64,000 nt of DNA, from positions 1,054,001-1,118,000 of the forward strand of contig CM066307.1 in NCBI GenBank assembly GCA_033807695.1, given 5' to 3'. The stretch comes from Daedaleopsis sinensis (taxonomy: Eukaryota; Basidiomycota; Agaricomycetes; Polyporales; Polyporaceae). Below the pieces are notes generated by a model. The model saw nothing but the letters and a program-made list of their open reading frames with translations, was not told where the DNA came from and did no database searches. Below are positions 32,101 through 42,858 of this stretch, in pieces; the stretch's first letter is position 1; every line of letters starts with the position of its first letter. A program made the position numbers and the translations under genes.

Positions 32101-34226
32101 ATGATCTCCACTTCCAGACCGCCATCCGTACACAGCGCCAACACCGACGCCGACCCTTTCTCCGTGCTCCTCAGACCCCCCGCGTCGGAGACCGAGCATG
32201 AACGCGTCGCTAGGTTGCAGCGCGAAGCCGACGCCAAGCGCATCAGCGACAGCATAGACGAAGAGATCAAAGTAGACAGGGAACGCATGAGGAAGACCAA
32301 GCAGGACATCAGGGTGAGTTTCCCATCGCATACCGCTTCACCTCTCCTTCCGCTGCGGGTAGGATCCGAACCTATGCCAATTGCACCCGCATATGCTCGG
32401 CCCTAGACGCGTTTCTTCCGTTCCATGTCCCGGGCATGCCTGTATGCTGTCGAAACACATGCTCACATCTGCATTTGACAGCTCCTCCTACTCGGTCAAG
32501 CCGAGTCTGGCAAGTCAACGCTGCAAAAGCAATTCCAGTTGCTGTACAACCCCTCCGGTCTAGACGAAGAACGGCTGTCCTGGCGAACCGTTATCTACTT
32601 CAACATTGCCCGACCAATCCGTCGCATACTGGACGCCCTCGACGCTTATGGAGACGGCGGCGATGACGACGACGATCTGATCCCTGAGGTCAGCTACGGC
32701 TACGCGCCCAACGCCCCTTCTGGAATGGCCGTCACAAGCGACTTTGGCGAGGACAGATCTATCGCCCCTTCGCACTCCAGTCTGGAGAAGAAGGTCTCCC
32801 AGCTCCGTTCCCGTCTGTCGTCCTTGCTCGCCGCCGAAGAGAGGCTTGCCGAGCGGCTCTCCGGAGGCATCGACGTCTCTGGCTCTGGCAGGGGAAGCGT
32901 GTTTGTCCGGACAGGCTGGCAAGCTCGCACCCTTGGTCTCGCCTTTGGCAAGTCGCGCGAGCGGACTAGTAGCGGTGGACGGTTCAGCTTCGCTGGTCGT
33001 GGCTCGATAGACAACCAGAGAGGAGGCGGCGAGGCTGAGCTCCAGGCACGGAAGGCGCAGGCCGAGGAAGACAGCTTGATTGCAGAAGTTGGCGTCATTC
33101 TCAGCGAATCTCAGGGCGACATCAAGGAGCTGTGGGAGCTCCCCGCAGTCAAGAGGCTGCGTGATCGCAGACGCCTCAAGCTCGAGGAGTGGGCGGATTA
33201 GTGAGTGGCCGCTGCCTGTCTCTTGCGTGTCTGGCTGATGTTCCGGCTTGATAGCTTCCTGAACAACATCGGGCGGGTTTCGAACCCTGGCTATGTTCCC
33301 ACCACAGGTATGCTCCATACGCATGCGGGGCCCTGTCGAGATGCAAGCTCACTTATCTGCTCTCCACAGAGGATATCCTACACGCGCGCATCCAGACCAT
33401 GGGAGTCGCAGAACATGTCTTTGACATGTCTGTCCATGGCCGGACAGTTCGTTGGCATCTCTACGATGTCGGTGGCGCACGCGGCCAGCGGCATTCGTGG
33501 ATCCCGTACTTCGACGATGCGTGCGTATCCTTTTTTGACTGTATCGTACCCACAATGCTGACGGATGCTGTAGCACCGCAATCATCTTCCTAGCTCCGGT
33601 CAGCGCGTTCGATCAGGTCCGTGGGTTATGAATGTTGTCCCTGTGACGGAGGGACTGATGTCATGTTAAACATCGACAGTACCTCGACGAAGACCCGAAG
33701 ACGAACAGAGTGGATGACTCGCTGCAGCTCTTCAAACAGATCTGCTCGAACCCGTTGTTAAAGCGGACCCACCTGGTGCTCTTCCTCAGTGCGTGATGAT
33801 CAATCCCTGCTGATCACTCGTCCCGGAGTTGACTGACGTTCATGCGCAGACAAGACGGATGTGCTCAAGTCGAAGCTTGACGCAGGTACCAGGGTCAACA
33901 AATAGTGAGTATATGCGCAGATCCAGTATTGCATCACCCATTAACGCTACCTCGTGGCAGCATCACTTCTTATGGCGATCGCGTGAACGAGTACGACGCT
34001 GTCGTGGCCTATTTCCGAGCGCACTTCACCCAGGTCCACCGTCGCAACAACGAGAACAACCGGGTGTTGTTCACTCATCTTACCAGCGTTGTCGTATGTG
34101 TATCAACGATCTCAAGTATCTCATACGCTCACGATGTTACAGGACACCAAAGCGATGCAGAGCATCATCACGGATGTACGGGACTCCATCTTCCGGGGTT
34201 ACCTGAAGTCAGCAGCACTTGTCTGA
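32101..34226 (+). CDS. Atypical heterotrimeric G-protein alpha subunit
   Basis: Nine exons: 32101-32313, 32482-33200, 33255-33307, 33370-33520, 33574-33616, 33680-33788, 33850-33904, 33961-34093 and 34143-34226, giving 519 residues. G1 P-loop GQAESGKST at about 76-84; switch I RIQTMGVAEHVF keeps the catalytic Arg335 and Thr338; G3 is DVGGARGQ at 361-368; G4 is LNKTD; G5 is TSVVDTK. Typical G-alpha proteins have about 355 residues. Here the helical domain is enlarged by roughly 120 residues (Asp run, Ser/Gly-rich segment with two predicted helices). The N-terminus lacks Gly2 and nearby Cys, so no myristoylation or palmitoylation site is seen. The catalytic Gln after DVGG is Ala365, which would be expected to slow GTP hydrolysis. 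Such long divergent G-alpha paralogs are known in basidiomycetes. Confidence 0.9.
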
Positions 34227-35597
34227 GTGCCTGCCTTATGGACGCCATGGACTCGCAACCACGTTAACATTATTCTCTCGCTCTCACGCACCCGGACCGC
34301 CGTCTTGCATGCAACGGCACCGACACGATACCTACTGTAATATCACGTTCTTTGACGGCTCTGGCATACGCTCTCCATCTCCTCTTATCGACGCTCCTCC
34401 ACCATAACGAATCTGTTGTTTGTCCTCCACCGCATTGGCTCATCGTCTCCTTCCGTCCTCTCTCCTCTCCCCCTACTTCCTATAGCCCCCTTTGTATTTC
34501 CTAATTAGATATTCCCGGACGGCGCGGTTGTCGGTGGCCTGTTCGCGGGTCCCCGGGCCCTCCCCATGTTGAGTATCCCTACTATCCGTCCGTCGTTGTA
34601 CGCATATCGGCTCTGTAAAACGCCGTCCACACGGCTGTAATATCCCGGACTCCTTCTCGTCTTCCCCGCACCTTCGATACCGTGATCCCGCGCGAGCCGC
34701 TGTACTTCTTGACTTCCTCCGCCAGGTACATTGCATTCGTCGTGCGCTCGTACGCGACGGTGGGTGTCTTCCCAGATACTTATTTGTATCGGGTGCCGAG
34801 GACGGCGAGTGCGTTAAAGCCTGGTTTCGCAGCTCCATGCGTAATAGTGCGCACGACGCCTGTATCGCCAGGTTACGGGGGGATTTCGATGCTATGCGGG
34901 TACCTAATCGCCGCGGATCACCTTCAAGAGACTCGGTACGACGTTTAACGGTACGGTACGGTACTTCCATGGTTTGTTTTTTGGTAGTTTGCCGGAAGAT
35001 CTAGAGAGGTTCTGAACTACATCCATGGGGCTCCGCCCAACACGACTTTATTGCATGCGTTCGCAGCAACGTCAAAGCGACGGAGCGAATCCAGAGACAA
35101 TTAATCTTGGCCTTGAATACGGATCCGGAGTTCCGAGCATCGTCGGGCACGAGTCCGTGCATCATGCATCCTGGACCAGTGTCGAACCACAAACCACACT
35201 ACGATGAGTGTCTTCCGAGATGATACTGTCATTGTGGACCTTTATAGGCACCGCTAGACCAGGCACACGCGTACTAGCATACATAGCTCAGCAGAGCTCA
35301 GCGCGGACTCGGACATTACTCTCCGGTACGTCCTGCATGTGACTCCTCGCCAAGCGTGCACTCGGCGACTGTATGTCGCGAATTGCAAGAACGCGCGACA
35401 AGGCAATGGAGGCCTCTCGACCGGGAGGCTCTGATATGTACATGCACACATGCTTGGCACTCACCGACGTTCGACCTGCAAAAGTGAACAAAAAGACACA
35501 GTGCGTCGAACTTGGTGAGCCGCAGTCACGTCCGGATACCGTCACGGTACTGGTACCATGGCCCGATATTCGAACGCACCCGCTTCGGGTTCGTCAA
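34227..35597. other. Convergent intergenic region
   Basis: Between the 3' ends of the G-alpha and Rtt106-like genes. Only short frames, a tandem ACGGT pentamer near 34945-34965, and nothing recognisable as a gene. Confidence 0.5.
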
Positions 35598-37361
35598 TCA
35601 GTCATCGAGCTCGTCCTCCTCGTCCTCCTCCTCGTCGCTGTCGACGGCGATGGCAGCGGCGGCGCTCCCGCCCACCGCTAAGTCCTGCGTGACCATGCCC
35701 ACGACGGCGTCGAGCGCGGCGCGCGACATGCGCGGCATCGCCCCCGGGCGCAAGAGCGGGTGGTGCTTTGGGTCGAGCTCCTCCGCACCGTCCGCGTCCT
35801 CGTCCTCGGCATCCATCTCGTCTCCTGACGCCGCGCCCTCCGCGTCGTCCTCGTCTCCATCTCCGTCCCTGTCCTCATCCGAGTCTTCGTCGTCTGAACG
35901 CCCGCCGCCCCCTTTTCCTTTTCTGTCCCCGTCCTGGCTGGCGTCGCTCCCGGACACCTCGTCCTCGCTCCCGTCCGAGTCGTCCGAGTCCATCGTGAAG
36001 TCATCGTCCTCCTCGTCCTCCGTGTCCTCGTTCAGCGGGTCTGCCTCCCGCGAGACCGCCTTGCCTTTCCCCTTGTCGCTCGAAGGCCCTGCGCCGCCGT
36101 CTACGGCGGGGCCTGCGGTGTGTCCGAAGCGGTGGCGACGCGCCTTGATCCACCGCCCGATAGGCTCCTGCTCGCGCCCGTCGACCATGCCGAAGTCGAC
36201 GTCCACCGCTTCCGCCTCCGCCTTCTCTTCCTCAGCACCGCCCGCAGCACCGTCCTCCTCTCCATCACCTTCCCCGGCGCTGCCGCTTCGCGACTTGCCC
36301 TTCCCGTTCGCGTTTGCGCCCTTCTTCCCGGCATCAGCGGCAGCAGCACCGTTCTGCGCAGGCGAGCCGCCGCCGCCGCCGACCCGGCGCAGGATGACGG
36401 AGCACGTCCGCCCGGTCGCGGTGAGCGTGCGGACGCCGTCCACGGGCTGGTCGCCCTTGGCCGCGGGCGCGAGGTGCTCGAGCGCGAAGAACTCACACGG
36501 CTTCCCGTCCCAGAGCACGCCCCCGTCCAGGAACCACAGCGTCCCCTCCTTCGCGCCGCGGTACGCCTCGACGCCCGCGACCCCGTCTCCGTCCTGGCTC
36601 CCCGCCGCGCTCTTGAACACGCGCGTCGACGGCTCGGTGGTGGGGATGGGCAGGTGCGCGAGGAAGGCGCGCAGCGCGGGGAGCGAGGGCTGGCCCTTCG
36701 CGTGTGGGGTCGTGCTCTCGGGCGTGGATGTGTTCAGGATCGCGGTGAGCGTCGCGTCGAGGCCGAACACGAGCTGGGGCTGCGTCGTTTCTTTGGCGGC
36801 AGCGGCCGCCCCGGGGCCTTTGGGCGCGGGCGGCGGCACGTCTGTGGAGAGCAGGACGACCGTCCAGTGCGGTTTTGACTTGCCGCGGGTGGGGAGCAGG
36901 AACGCGCGCTGCAGCGCGGAGAGCGGGATGGGCGGGAACTCTTCTTTGTGCGTCGAGGGGTTCGTGAGCCGGATCGAGAAGCGGTGGACGTCAATGTTGA
37001 CTTTCTTCCGGATGGGCGTCGAGACGGAGATGCCCTGGAGGGAGAACACGCGTGCGTCGTCGCCGGCAGCAGCGCCGTCTGTCCTGGGCCGCTTTGACGA
37101 CGAGGCGACGTCGTCGTCTCGGGACCTCTTCTGGCTGGAACGCGTGTGTTCGCCACGCTTGAGGTCGTCTACGATTTTGGAGGCGCGAGGCTGGAGGTCT
37201 TCCCAGTCTGGGAGCATGTTGCTCGCCGGTGCGTCGGCCCCGACCACGAGACGGAGCATGGCATCTACAATTGCCTTGACTTCTGCGGAGAGCGCATGGT
37301 CAAGCTGTGTGCGAACAGCATCTGGGAGCAATGGCCGCAGGGAGTCCAGGTACAAAGTCAT
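35598..37361 (-). CDS. Rtt106-like histone chaperone domain protein
   Basis: Intronless, 587 residues, ATG 37359-37361. The N-terminal quarter is helical (LDSLRPLLPDAVRTQLDHAL) and ends in a basic patch with KRSRDDD and SSKRPR, likely nuclear signals. From about residue 105 a double PH-like region follows: VFSLQGISVSTPIRKKVNID, FSIRLTNPST, PIPLSALQRAFLLPT, HWTVVLL, and later GGVLWDGKPCEFFALEHL and a VDFGMVDGREQEPI-x-WIK segment near residue 410, as in Rtt106/Pob3-type domains. A low-complexity insert rich in Ala/Gly/Lys interrupts the second half. The C-terminal third is strongly acidic (Asp/Glu/Ser runs), typical of histone chaperones. The family binds H3-H4 during replication-coupled nucleosome assembly. 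Identification rests on pattern, so the exact subfamily is less certain than the fold. Confidence 0.7.
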   Translation of the reverse strand: MTLYLDSLRPLLPDAVRTQLDHALSAEVKAIVDAMLRLVVGADAPASNMLPDWEDLQPRASKIVDDLKRGEHTRSSQKRSRDDDVASSSKRPRTDGAAAGDDARVFSLQGISVSTPIRKKVNIDVHRFSIRLTNPSTHKEEFPPIPLSALQRAFLLPTRGKSKPHWTVVLLSTDVPPPAPKGPGAAAAAKETTQPQLVFGLDATLTAILNTSTPESTTPHAKGQPSLPALRAFLAHLPIPTTEPSTRVFKSAAGSQDGDGVAGVEAYRGAKEGTLWFLDGGVLWDGKPCEFFALEHLAPAAKGDQPVDGVRTLTATGRTCSVILRRVGGGGGSPAQNGAAAADAGKKGANANGKGKSRSGSAGEGDGEEDGAAGGAEEEKAEAEAVDVDFGMVDGREQEPIGRWIKARRHRFGHTAGPAVDGGAGPSSDKGKGKAVSREADPLNEDTEDEEDDDFTMDSDDSDGSEDEVSGSDASQDGDRKGKGGGGRSDDEDSDEDRDGDGDEDDAEGAASGDEMDAEDEDADGAEELDPKHHPLLRPGAMPRMSRAALDAVVGMVTQDLAVGGSAAAAIAVDSDEEEDEEDELDD

Positions 37362-37701
37362 GATGTTCTAGGGTGAGGCCGTGGCACAGACGTATGATAC
37401 AGTGTTCCCGCAGTTCGTCGTAGTCGTGGTCGTAAGTCAAGACAGGCAGTAGAGATCCAGAAAGCAACTAAACGATAATTGTCGTGGAGAAACCAGCGTA
37501 CACCAGCTGTGCACGCGTGAGCTGTGGTTGGCGACCAAGACGCCTCTCAAGCGCCCGCGTTAACTCCCGTCGTGACCGTGATATTTCCCTTTCCGGGTAA
37601 CACGATGTCACACCGGTAGTAAGTGAAAGTGATTGCAGACATTCCTAAGTACAAAGCTAGTTACTTCTTCGGTCATGTTTAACTGGATTCCAAGGAGCGT
37701 G
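37362..37701. other. Intergenic region Rtt106-like / capping protein
   Basis: About 340 bp holding the promoter of the Rtt106-like gene and the 3' end of the capping-protein gene. Nothing specific seen. Confidence 0.4.
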
Positions 37702-38886
37702 TCACCGCTTGATGAACCCCACGAGCTCCTTCTGCAACTCTCGCTGTCTTCGGGCCTTTTCGAGATCATCAACCGAACGCAGGTCAAACACGACATCGCG
37801 AGTCTTGCCAAAGTACACCTAGTTGAGGAATAAGGATGAATCTGTCAACGCCAATGAGGAACGCGTATGAGGAAGCAGGCATACCTCCTGTAGAAGATTG
37901 CGCATCTTGATCTCCATCTCCTCAACCATCTTCCCAGTGTTCGTGATATGCGACGTCTGGTCTTGGAGAGCGTAGTCCTGCTCCGTCTGGCGCGTCATGC
38001 TCCCACTCAGCGAGACCTCCCCGTCGCGCTTCGCATCATTCTGCTCCGTCTTCTCGGACACGAGTTTGCTCTTCACGACTTCCTCCTTATTGCTCCGGGT
38101 CGATGCCGAGCGGTCCACCAACTGCAGCATGATCGTAGATGTGAGCTTGTAATGCGCTTGTCGGCCGCGTTCCGCCGCTTCGAAGACGTGGATGGAGTCC
38201 CAGGAGCCGGAGGGTTCTCCAGGGGCTTGCGGGCTCAGCGCTGCGAGCGGACCGGATCAGATTGTCGTGCGCAGGGAGCCGAGACGACATAGAACGCACT
38301 CTTCTTCAGCAGAACTACTCCGGCGAAACCGCCGTCGTCCAGATCCCAAAGGAACACGGACGAGACACCGCCCTCGTAGTACCTGATGGGTACAGTCAGA
38401 CGACAGTAGGTCCTGAGCGGACTACGATCCGCATTTCTCGAAGAAGTGTACGTACATCTCACGATAGGTGTCAAACGCTTCGTTGGCAGTAATCTCAAGC
38501 TTCCGGAGCTTTGGAGAAGGGGTCGTGCCATCTTCTAGTGGCGGGTCATATTCGTTAGACCATGGTGACCTAGAGATCCCGAAGTGTATGAGCTCGACCG
38601 GCCATTAATCTCAGTCCCTCATGGTTCTCTCTTCGTACAACACCCTATGCGTTGCTCATAAGACGGAAACGTACCGATAGCTATCCCCGTCCCTGTTATA
38701 ATCGCACGCGAGGTACTCCTTTCCTGTCGCGCGATCCGTCATCACCTTCAAAGGTTGGTCGACGCTGCCTAGGAGGTCTTCCGCGTAGTCCGGGCACATG
38801 GCCACAAGAGATGCGACATTCTCCTCCACATGCGTGGGTGGGAGACGTCGCATAAGGTCGAGCATAGAGTCTACGAGGTCGCCCAT
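37702..38886 (-). CDS. CAP2: F-actin capping protein beta subunit
   Basis: Multi-exon gene, ATG 38884-38886, TGA 37702-37704. Capping protein beta pairs with the alpha subunit and blocks the barbed ends of actin filaments, mainly in cortical patches. The protein begins [20 protein letters not shown] and continues [27 protein letters not shown], then [40 protein letters not shown] and [29 protein letters not shown] and [13 protein letters not shown], ending [19 protein letters not shown] and a basic tail. All these blocks are in family order. The [10 protein letters not shown] block carries one extra Gly relative to the usual WDLDDGFAG. The next gene in the same direction is TAN1, separated by a MITE. 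Confidence 0.93.
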
Positions 38887-39591
38887 AGTTGCAAAGTTGT
38901 AGTGTCCTGAGTCAGGGTGCGAGTTCCTAGCAGGTCAATTGCGTGTTTGTCGTTGAAGTTCAGCACAATAGGTCAAGAACTGGATGTGGGCTTCCGAGAC
39001 AAAGAGGCTATCAGTTGCAGCCTGTACAATTAACAGACGATGACGTTGTGGACTGAGAGTGCAGGCAGTTCAGATGAAAAGGTGACCGCCGCCGATGCTA
39101 CCTAAGCTTGATTGGCTTGTGAAGCGCCCTCCCCGTCGGGCCGCTTCGCTTAGCCTTATACGGAGCAATCGCGATGATACATATGTTCGTAAGTCTTAGT
39201 CTATGTAGTAGTAGTACATTAGCCCTCCTCAATTATTCGAGAGGGGGGAAATCGGGAGGAAATCTCGCAACTGTGGTGAGAGCCGAGTGACAGCCGGACG
39301 TTAAGGAAACCGACGAGGGACTTGCAAACGTCCATCCCTCTCGCACCACTCCTTCAGTAATCTGCGCATCTGGAGAACATGCATGTCGACGTCCTTCCCT
39401 TTCGAACGACATGCAACAAGGCCAGTGCAGCAGAATGTACTCGCAGATTTCAGGTATCCCTGAATGTTTCCGACGGCGCCTCGCAGTCGGCTGTCACGTC
39501 CCCATCACCATCACCAGCGACCAGCTGGCGAGATTTCCTCCCGATTTCCTCTCTTTCGAATAATTGAGGAGGGCTATTGCTTCAAGGACAA
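38887..39591. other. TAN1 / CAP2 spacer carrying a MITE
   Basis: The spacer holds the CAP2 promoter (nearest 38887) and the inverted-repeat element listed at 39220-39576. The element ends only 15 bp beyond the TAN1 stop codon, so it must supply part of the TAN1 3' untranslated region. Confidence 0.5.
39220..39576. mobile_element. MITE, 357 bp, about 49-bp terminal inverted repeats, TA target duplication
   Basis: The left end from 39220 begins TAGCCCTCCTCAATTATTCG and continues through GGAAATCGGGAGGAAATCTC. The right end read from 39576 on the other strand begins with the same 20 bases, then differs at about three positions and returns to GGAAATCGGGAGGAAATCTC. TA flanks both ends, matching the TA target-site duplication of Tc1/mariner-type elements. 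The interior has no transposase and no intron-containing frame, so it is a non-autonomous miniature element. The high match between the arms suggests recent activity. Confidence 0.88.
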
Positions 39592-40855
39592 TCATACACT
39601 CTCTGGGGTAGGAGGCGCATTTTGAGTATCACCCTCTTTCCCTTTCTCAGCAACTCGACCGTCGCGGGTTTCTTCCTCAAGCTGATTCTTGATGTTCGCG
39701 ATCTCCATAACGTTGAACTTCTGCATCTTGTAGTAGTCTTTGACGACGCTGATCCCGCACACGCTCTATGAACAAATCGCTCAGCACAGGTTCCATAACT
39801 AGCTAGACAGGTCATACCTTGAATATCTCGACGAGGATGAACAGTTCGGGATTGTCGAGCGCAACAGTGTGACCTTCTGGCACACATTTGGCTAGCTCTG
39901 GTATGAGGGCATCTCGCTTGACGGTAGTGTGATTGCGTATGCGCAATTCAATCTTGTACTGTAGAAGCGATGAGCCATTTATCGTGCTTGCATTGACACA
40001 GCGTACTCACAGTGAACGTCTTCTCAGGCTCGCTTGCAAGAGCAGTTCTCACCAAGGTCGAGAATTGAGACCTGATCTCTGCGATGTTGGCTACGCAACT
40101 TGTTGATACTGGCGTAAGGCGTTGGGTGAATCTGTTGCAATAGCTTAGAACTTAGATCACTGGAACAGAGAAGCAAGCTTACCGAGTATGAGCGACACCT
40201 GTACTCATGACGTTCTGAACATGTGTAACCACGAGCTTGACTGGGTCTACTGGTGGCTTGCACGATATGAAGACGACTAGACGGTTGTCCATGAGCGGGG
40301 GTGTCTAGTGATCACAACGCACATACCACAGGGGGTGTTCGTTTGGCAGTTAGCTACAAAATAATCAGCATCGTGATGGCACCCCATGCAAGTAGCCATA
40401 CCGAACCTTGTCTCTCTTCTCGGTCGCTTCATGGACGCAACCTCCTTCGCGATCTGTTTTTCAATATCATCGGCGCCTCCACCATCTTCATCGTCTGACT
40501 TGTCCGTGTTTCCCTTCGCGTCAGCGGACTCGCTTGGCCATAGTTGATGGGAGAGCTAGAATCATGTGGATGTCAGGAAGTCTTCCAGGCAAGACGGAGA
40601 CGCGGTATCTCACCGATTCGAATATATCGTACAGCTCTCCGACGGTCTGCTTTTCCTTCCCCTTCACGCAGGTCACCCAGACACCGGGGCCGTCGATATT
40701 TCTCTGGCCCCAGATAGGGGTGCCATCCTAGCGAGAGGTGCATAGATTTAGTGGGTTGTAGACATTGAGACAAGTCCCCCATATACACTCACTTGACGGA
40801 ACCTGCGTCTGCCCTTATCTCTGCCATCGCCTTTCCGCTTGCCTTCGCTAGACAT
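39592..40855 (-). CDS. TAN1: tRNA acetyltransferase adaptor Tan1 (THUMP domain)
   Basis: Multi-exon gene, ATG 40853-40855, TGA 39592-39594. Tan1 (THUMPD1) recruits the Kre33/NAT10 acetyltransferase to tRNA to make N4-acetylcytidine at position 12 of tRNA-Ser and tRNA-Leu. The start MSSEGKRKGDGRDKGRRRF is basic; the conserved DGTPIWGQRNIDGPGVWVTC and KGKEKQTVGELYDIFES follow, then an acidic linker, ANCQTNTPCVVFISCKPPVD, and the THUMP region TRFTQRLTPVSTSCVANIAE, ELRIRNHTTVKRDALIPELA, TVALDNPELFILVEIFK and VCGISVVKDYYKMQKFNV. A charged tail ends the protein. Length and order agree with fungal Tan1. It diverges from the first PP2C-like gene with 298 bp between the starts. Confidence 0.92.
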
Positions 40856-41153
40856 CCTTCAACTTGCGCGTACTCTGAGGCACTGTTGGGGGGTCGATAA
40901 ATGCGCGAGAAAACACAGACGTGCTGGGGCAGTATGCGAGGAGGGCGGTACGAGAAGAGACTGTGGTCACTTGTCACCGGTCAGGTCGGAATTTGGACAG
41001 GCATCCGGTGAGCGCCTATGATGCATCTTGACTTGTGAACATCATCATGCTAGGCGGTGTGTCTCCAAAATCCTTCCCAAGCATAAGTCTCCGTACTGTG
41101 GCGAAGGATGGAGGCTCTCTATCTCCTCTCTGCGGCCGTTGTTCCCCTCTCAT
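40856..41153. promoter_or_regulatory. Divergent promoter region, TAN1 / first PP2C-like gene
   Basis: The 298 bp between the TAN1 start on the minus strand and the PP2C-like start on the plus strand must serve both genes. No TATA or obvious operator is visible. Confidence 0.35.
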
Positions 41154-42597
41154 ATGACGACCTTCGATGCCGTTCGCGCGAAGTTGGCTCGACGTTATTC
41201 AAGCAAGAAGCTCGACGCAGAACTCGGAGCACAAGTCCATGCGGTCACCTTCCAGCCTCTCGCCACACGTAGGAACCAGGATCGCCTGGTAGTAAGAGAG
41301 CTGTATGTGCAAGACCAGGCTTGGTTGTTCATGGCAGTATGCGACGGTGAGCCTTTTCCATCTTTCTTTCCGAGGCGCGAGCAGCCGACTGATGAATTTT
41401 CGCGCGGGACTTGGTAGGGCATGGCGGAGCGACGACAGCCAGATATACAGCTTCCCATCTACCGAGTCGTATCCGTGCGACACTCAATCATTTAGTCGAA
41501 ATAGAACTACAAGGTCTACCCGATCGCGCAACACTCCTCGAGAAGGCGGACCTCATTTCCTCCGAGCTCAAGAGATGTATCAAGAATTTCGACAGCGAAA
41601 TTGGACACGTCGTTGAGACAATCTGTCCGGAACCTGGTCAACTTTCAGTAGATGAGGCCTACTCTCTTATCCGGGAGTACCCAGATGTCCTCTCGCGTGC
41701 ATGTGCTGGGACTACACTCGCTGCTGCACTAGTGAATATTCGACACCAACTCATGTGGGCGATGAATGTGGGCGACTCGACCATTGGTAAGTCCGCCGCA
41801 ACGCTGTTCGTTACATCCCGGGACTCACAAACTTTGACAGCCCTGTCAACGGCTGATTCTGACGGCAAACGGACTGCCGCAAACCTGTGTTCGCAACACT
41901 CTATCGCTACGAACTTGCGTGAACGTGACAGGATTCTGAAAGATCATCGAGGAGAAGACAACGTGATAGAACGCGGTCGTATATTGGGCTCCCTCTCTGT
42001 GTCTAGAGGTAAGCACAAAGCCCCTACCAAGCCGCGATGCTGAAACAAATGATACCACATCTAGTGATCGGTGATTATCCTCTAAAACTGCATTCCGCCT
42101 ATTCTAGCCACCTCTTCCGCTACATGTCTATCCTAGGCCACACTCGCGTCAAGGCAGGTCTTGCCGACCGGATCTTGTCGCCTCCCTATGCAATCGCCGA
42201 CCCCTCGATGTGCTTCGTCGACCTTGCAGCAATATGGGGCCAGAAACCTACCCTCATGCTATACACGGACGGCGTTGACAATCTAGTCAACCATTGCAAG
42301 TACCTCGCACCGTGGCGAGGATCGGGAATCGTGCCATCTAGAGCGCTGGCAGTTCTACTCCAAGACGAGGTCGATGATACTGTTGAAAAACTGCTCGGCC
42401 ACGGGATCGACCTGCGATGGAGCGGCGATGTTAGAAACAGGGCCGTGGATGTACTCGGGAATCTGATAGGCGGGACCTGCACCAACATCCTGCAGATGGT
42501 TCTGGACCAACATCTTCTGGTGGACCGCCAAGGTGTTCCAGAACTCTATATCGACGATACCTCTATAATCATCTGTACCCTAACCGGCACTTCATGA
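41154..42597 (+). CDS. PP2C-like (PPM family) protein phosphatase, tandem copy 1
   Basis: Four exons: 41154-41346, 41418-41786, 41841-42008 and 42065-42597 (420 residues). PP2C proteins are metal-dependent Ser/Thr phosphatases. The motifs appear in order: RNQDRLVV (motif 1, usually ED), AVCDGHGGATTARYTA (metal-binding DG), CAGTTLAAALVNI, MNVGDSTI (usually GDSRA), SRVIGDYPLKL, MLYTDGVDNLV (metal-binding Asp) and YIDDTSIIICTL (usually DNITVIVV). A helical insert of about 80 residues lies between the DGHGG and GTTLA blocks. Metal-binding Asps of the DG, TDG and DDT motifs are kept, but the first Glu of motif 1 is Gln. It is the first of three tandem paralogs with exons 2 and 3 of the same length. 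Cytosolic or nuclear; no signal peptide. Confidence 0.85.
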
Positions 42598-42858
42598 GGC
42601 CTCCCCAGCATACCCCTCATACCCCGAGTTTGCTCTCTGATGTATCATATCCTCGTTCACGCCATGGGTCGTCCACATTCGTAGCTCTGTAGCCAATATC
42701 ACATTCCCGATCACTAACCAAACGGCGTGGTGTGCTGACATCACAGGTCTGTCCTTTCCTAATCAGGGCCCGCACCGGGCCCCTGTGTTGCCTATTTATC
42801 AAAAATCTCGCGATCACTCTTTTCTTCGACGGTTATCTTCCAATGGTTGTTACTTACC

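Noticed and set aside
33255..33310. GGTTTCGAACCC resembling a tRNA T-arm
   Set aside because: It lies inside a G-alpha coding exon and no acceptor, D or anticodon stems surround it.
35512..37371. 619-residue plus-strand frame opposite the Rtt106-like gene
   Set aside because: Ser/Pro-rich mirror of the acidic and Ala-rich coding on the minus strand; no start context or domain.
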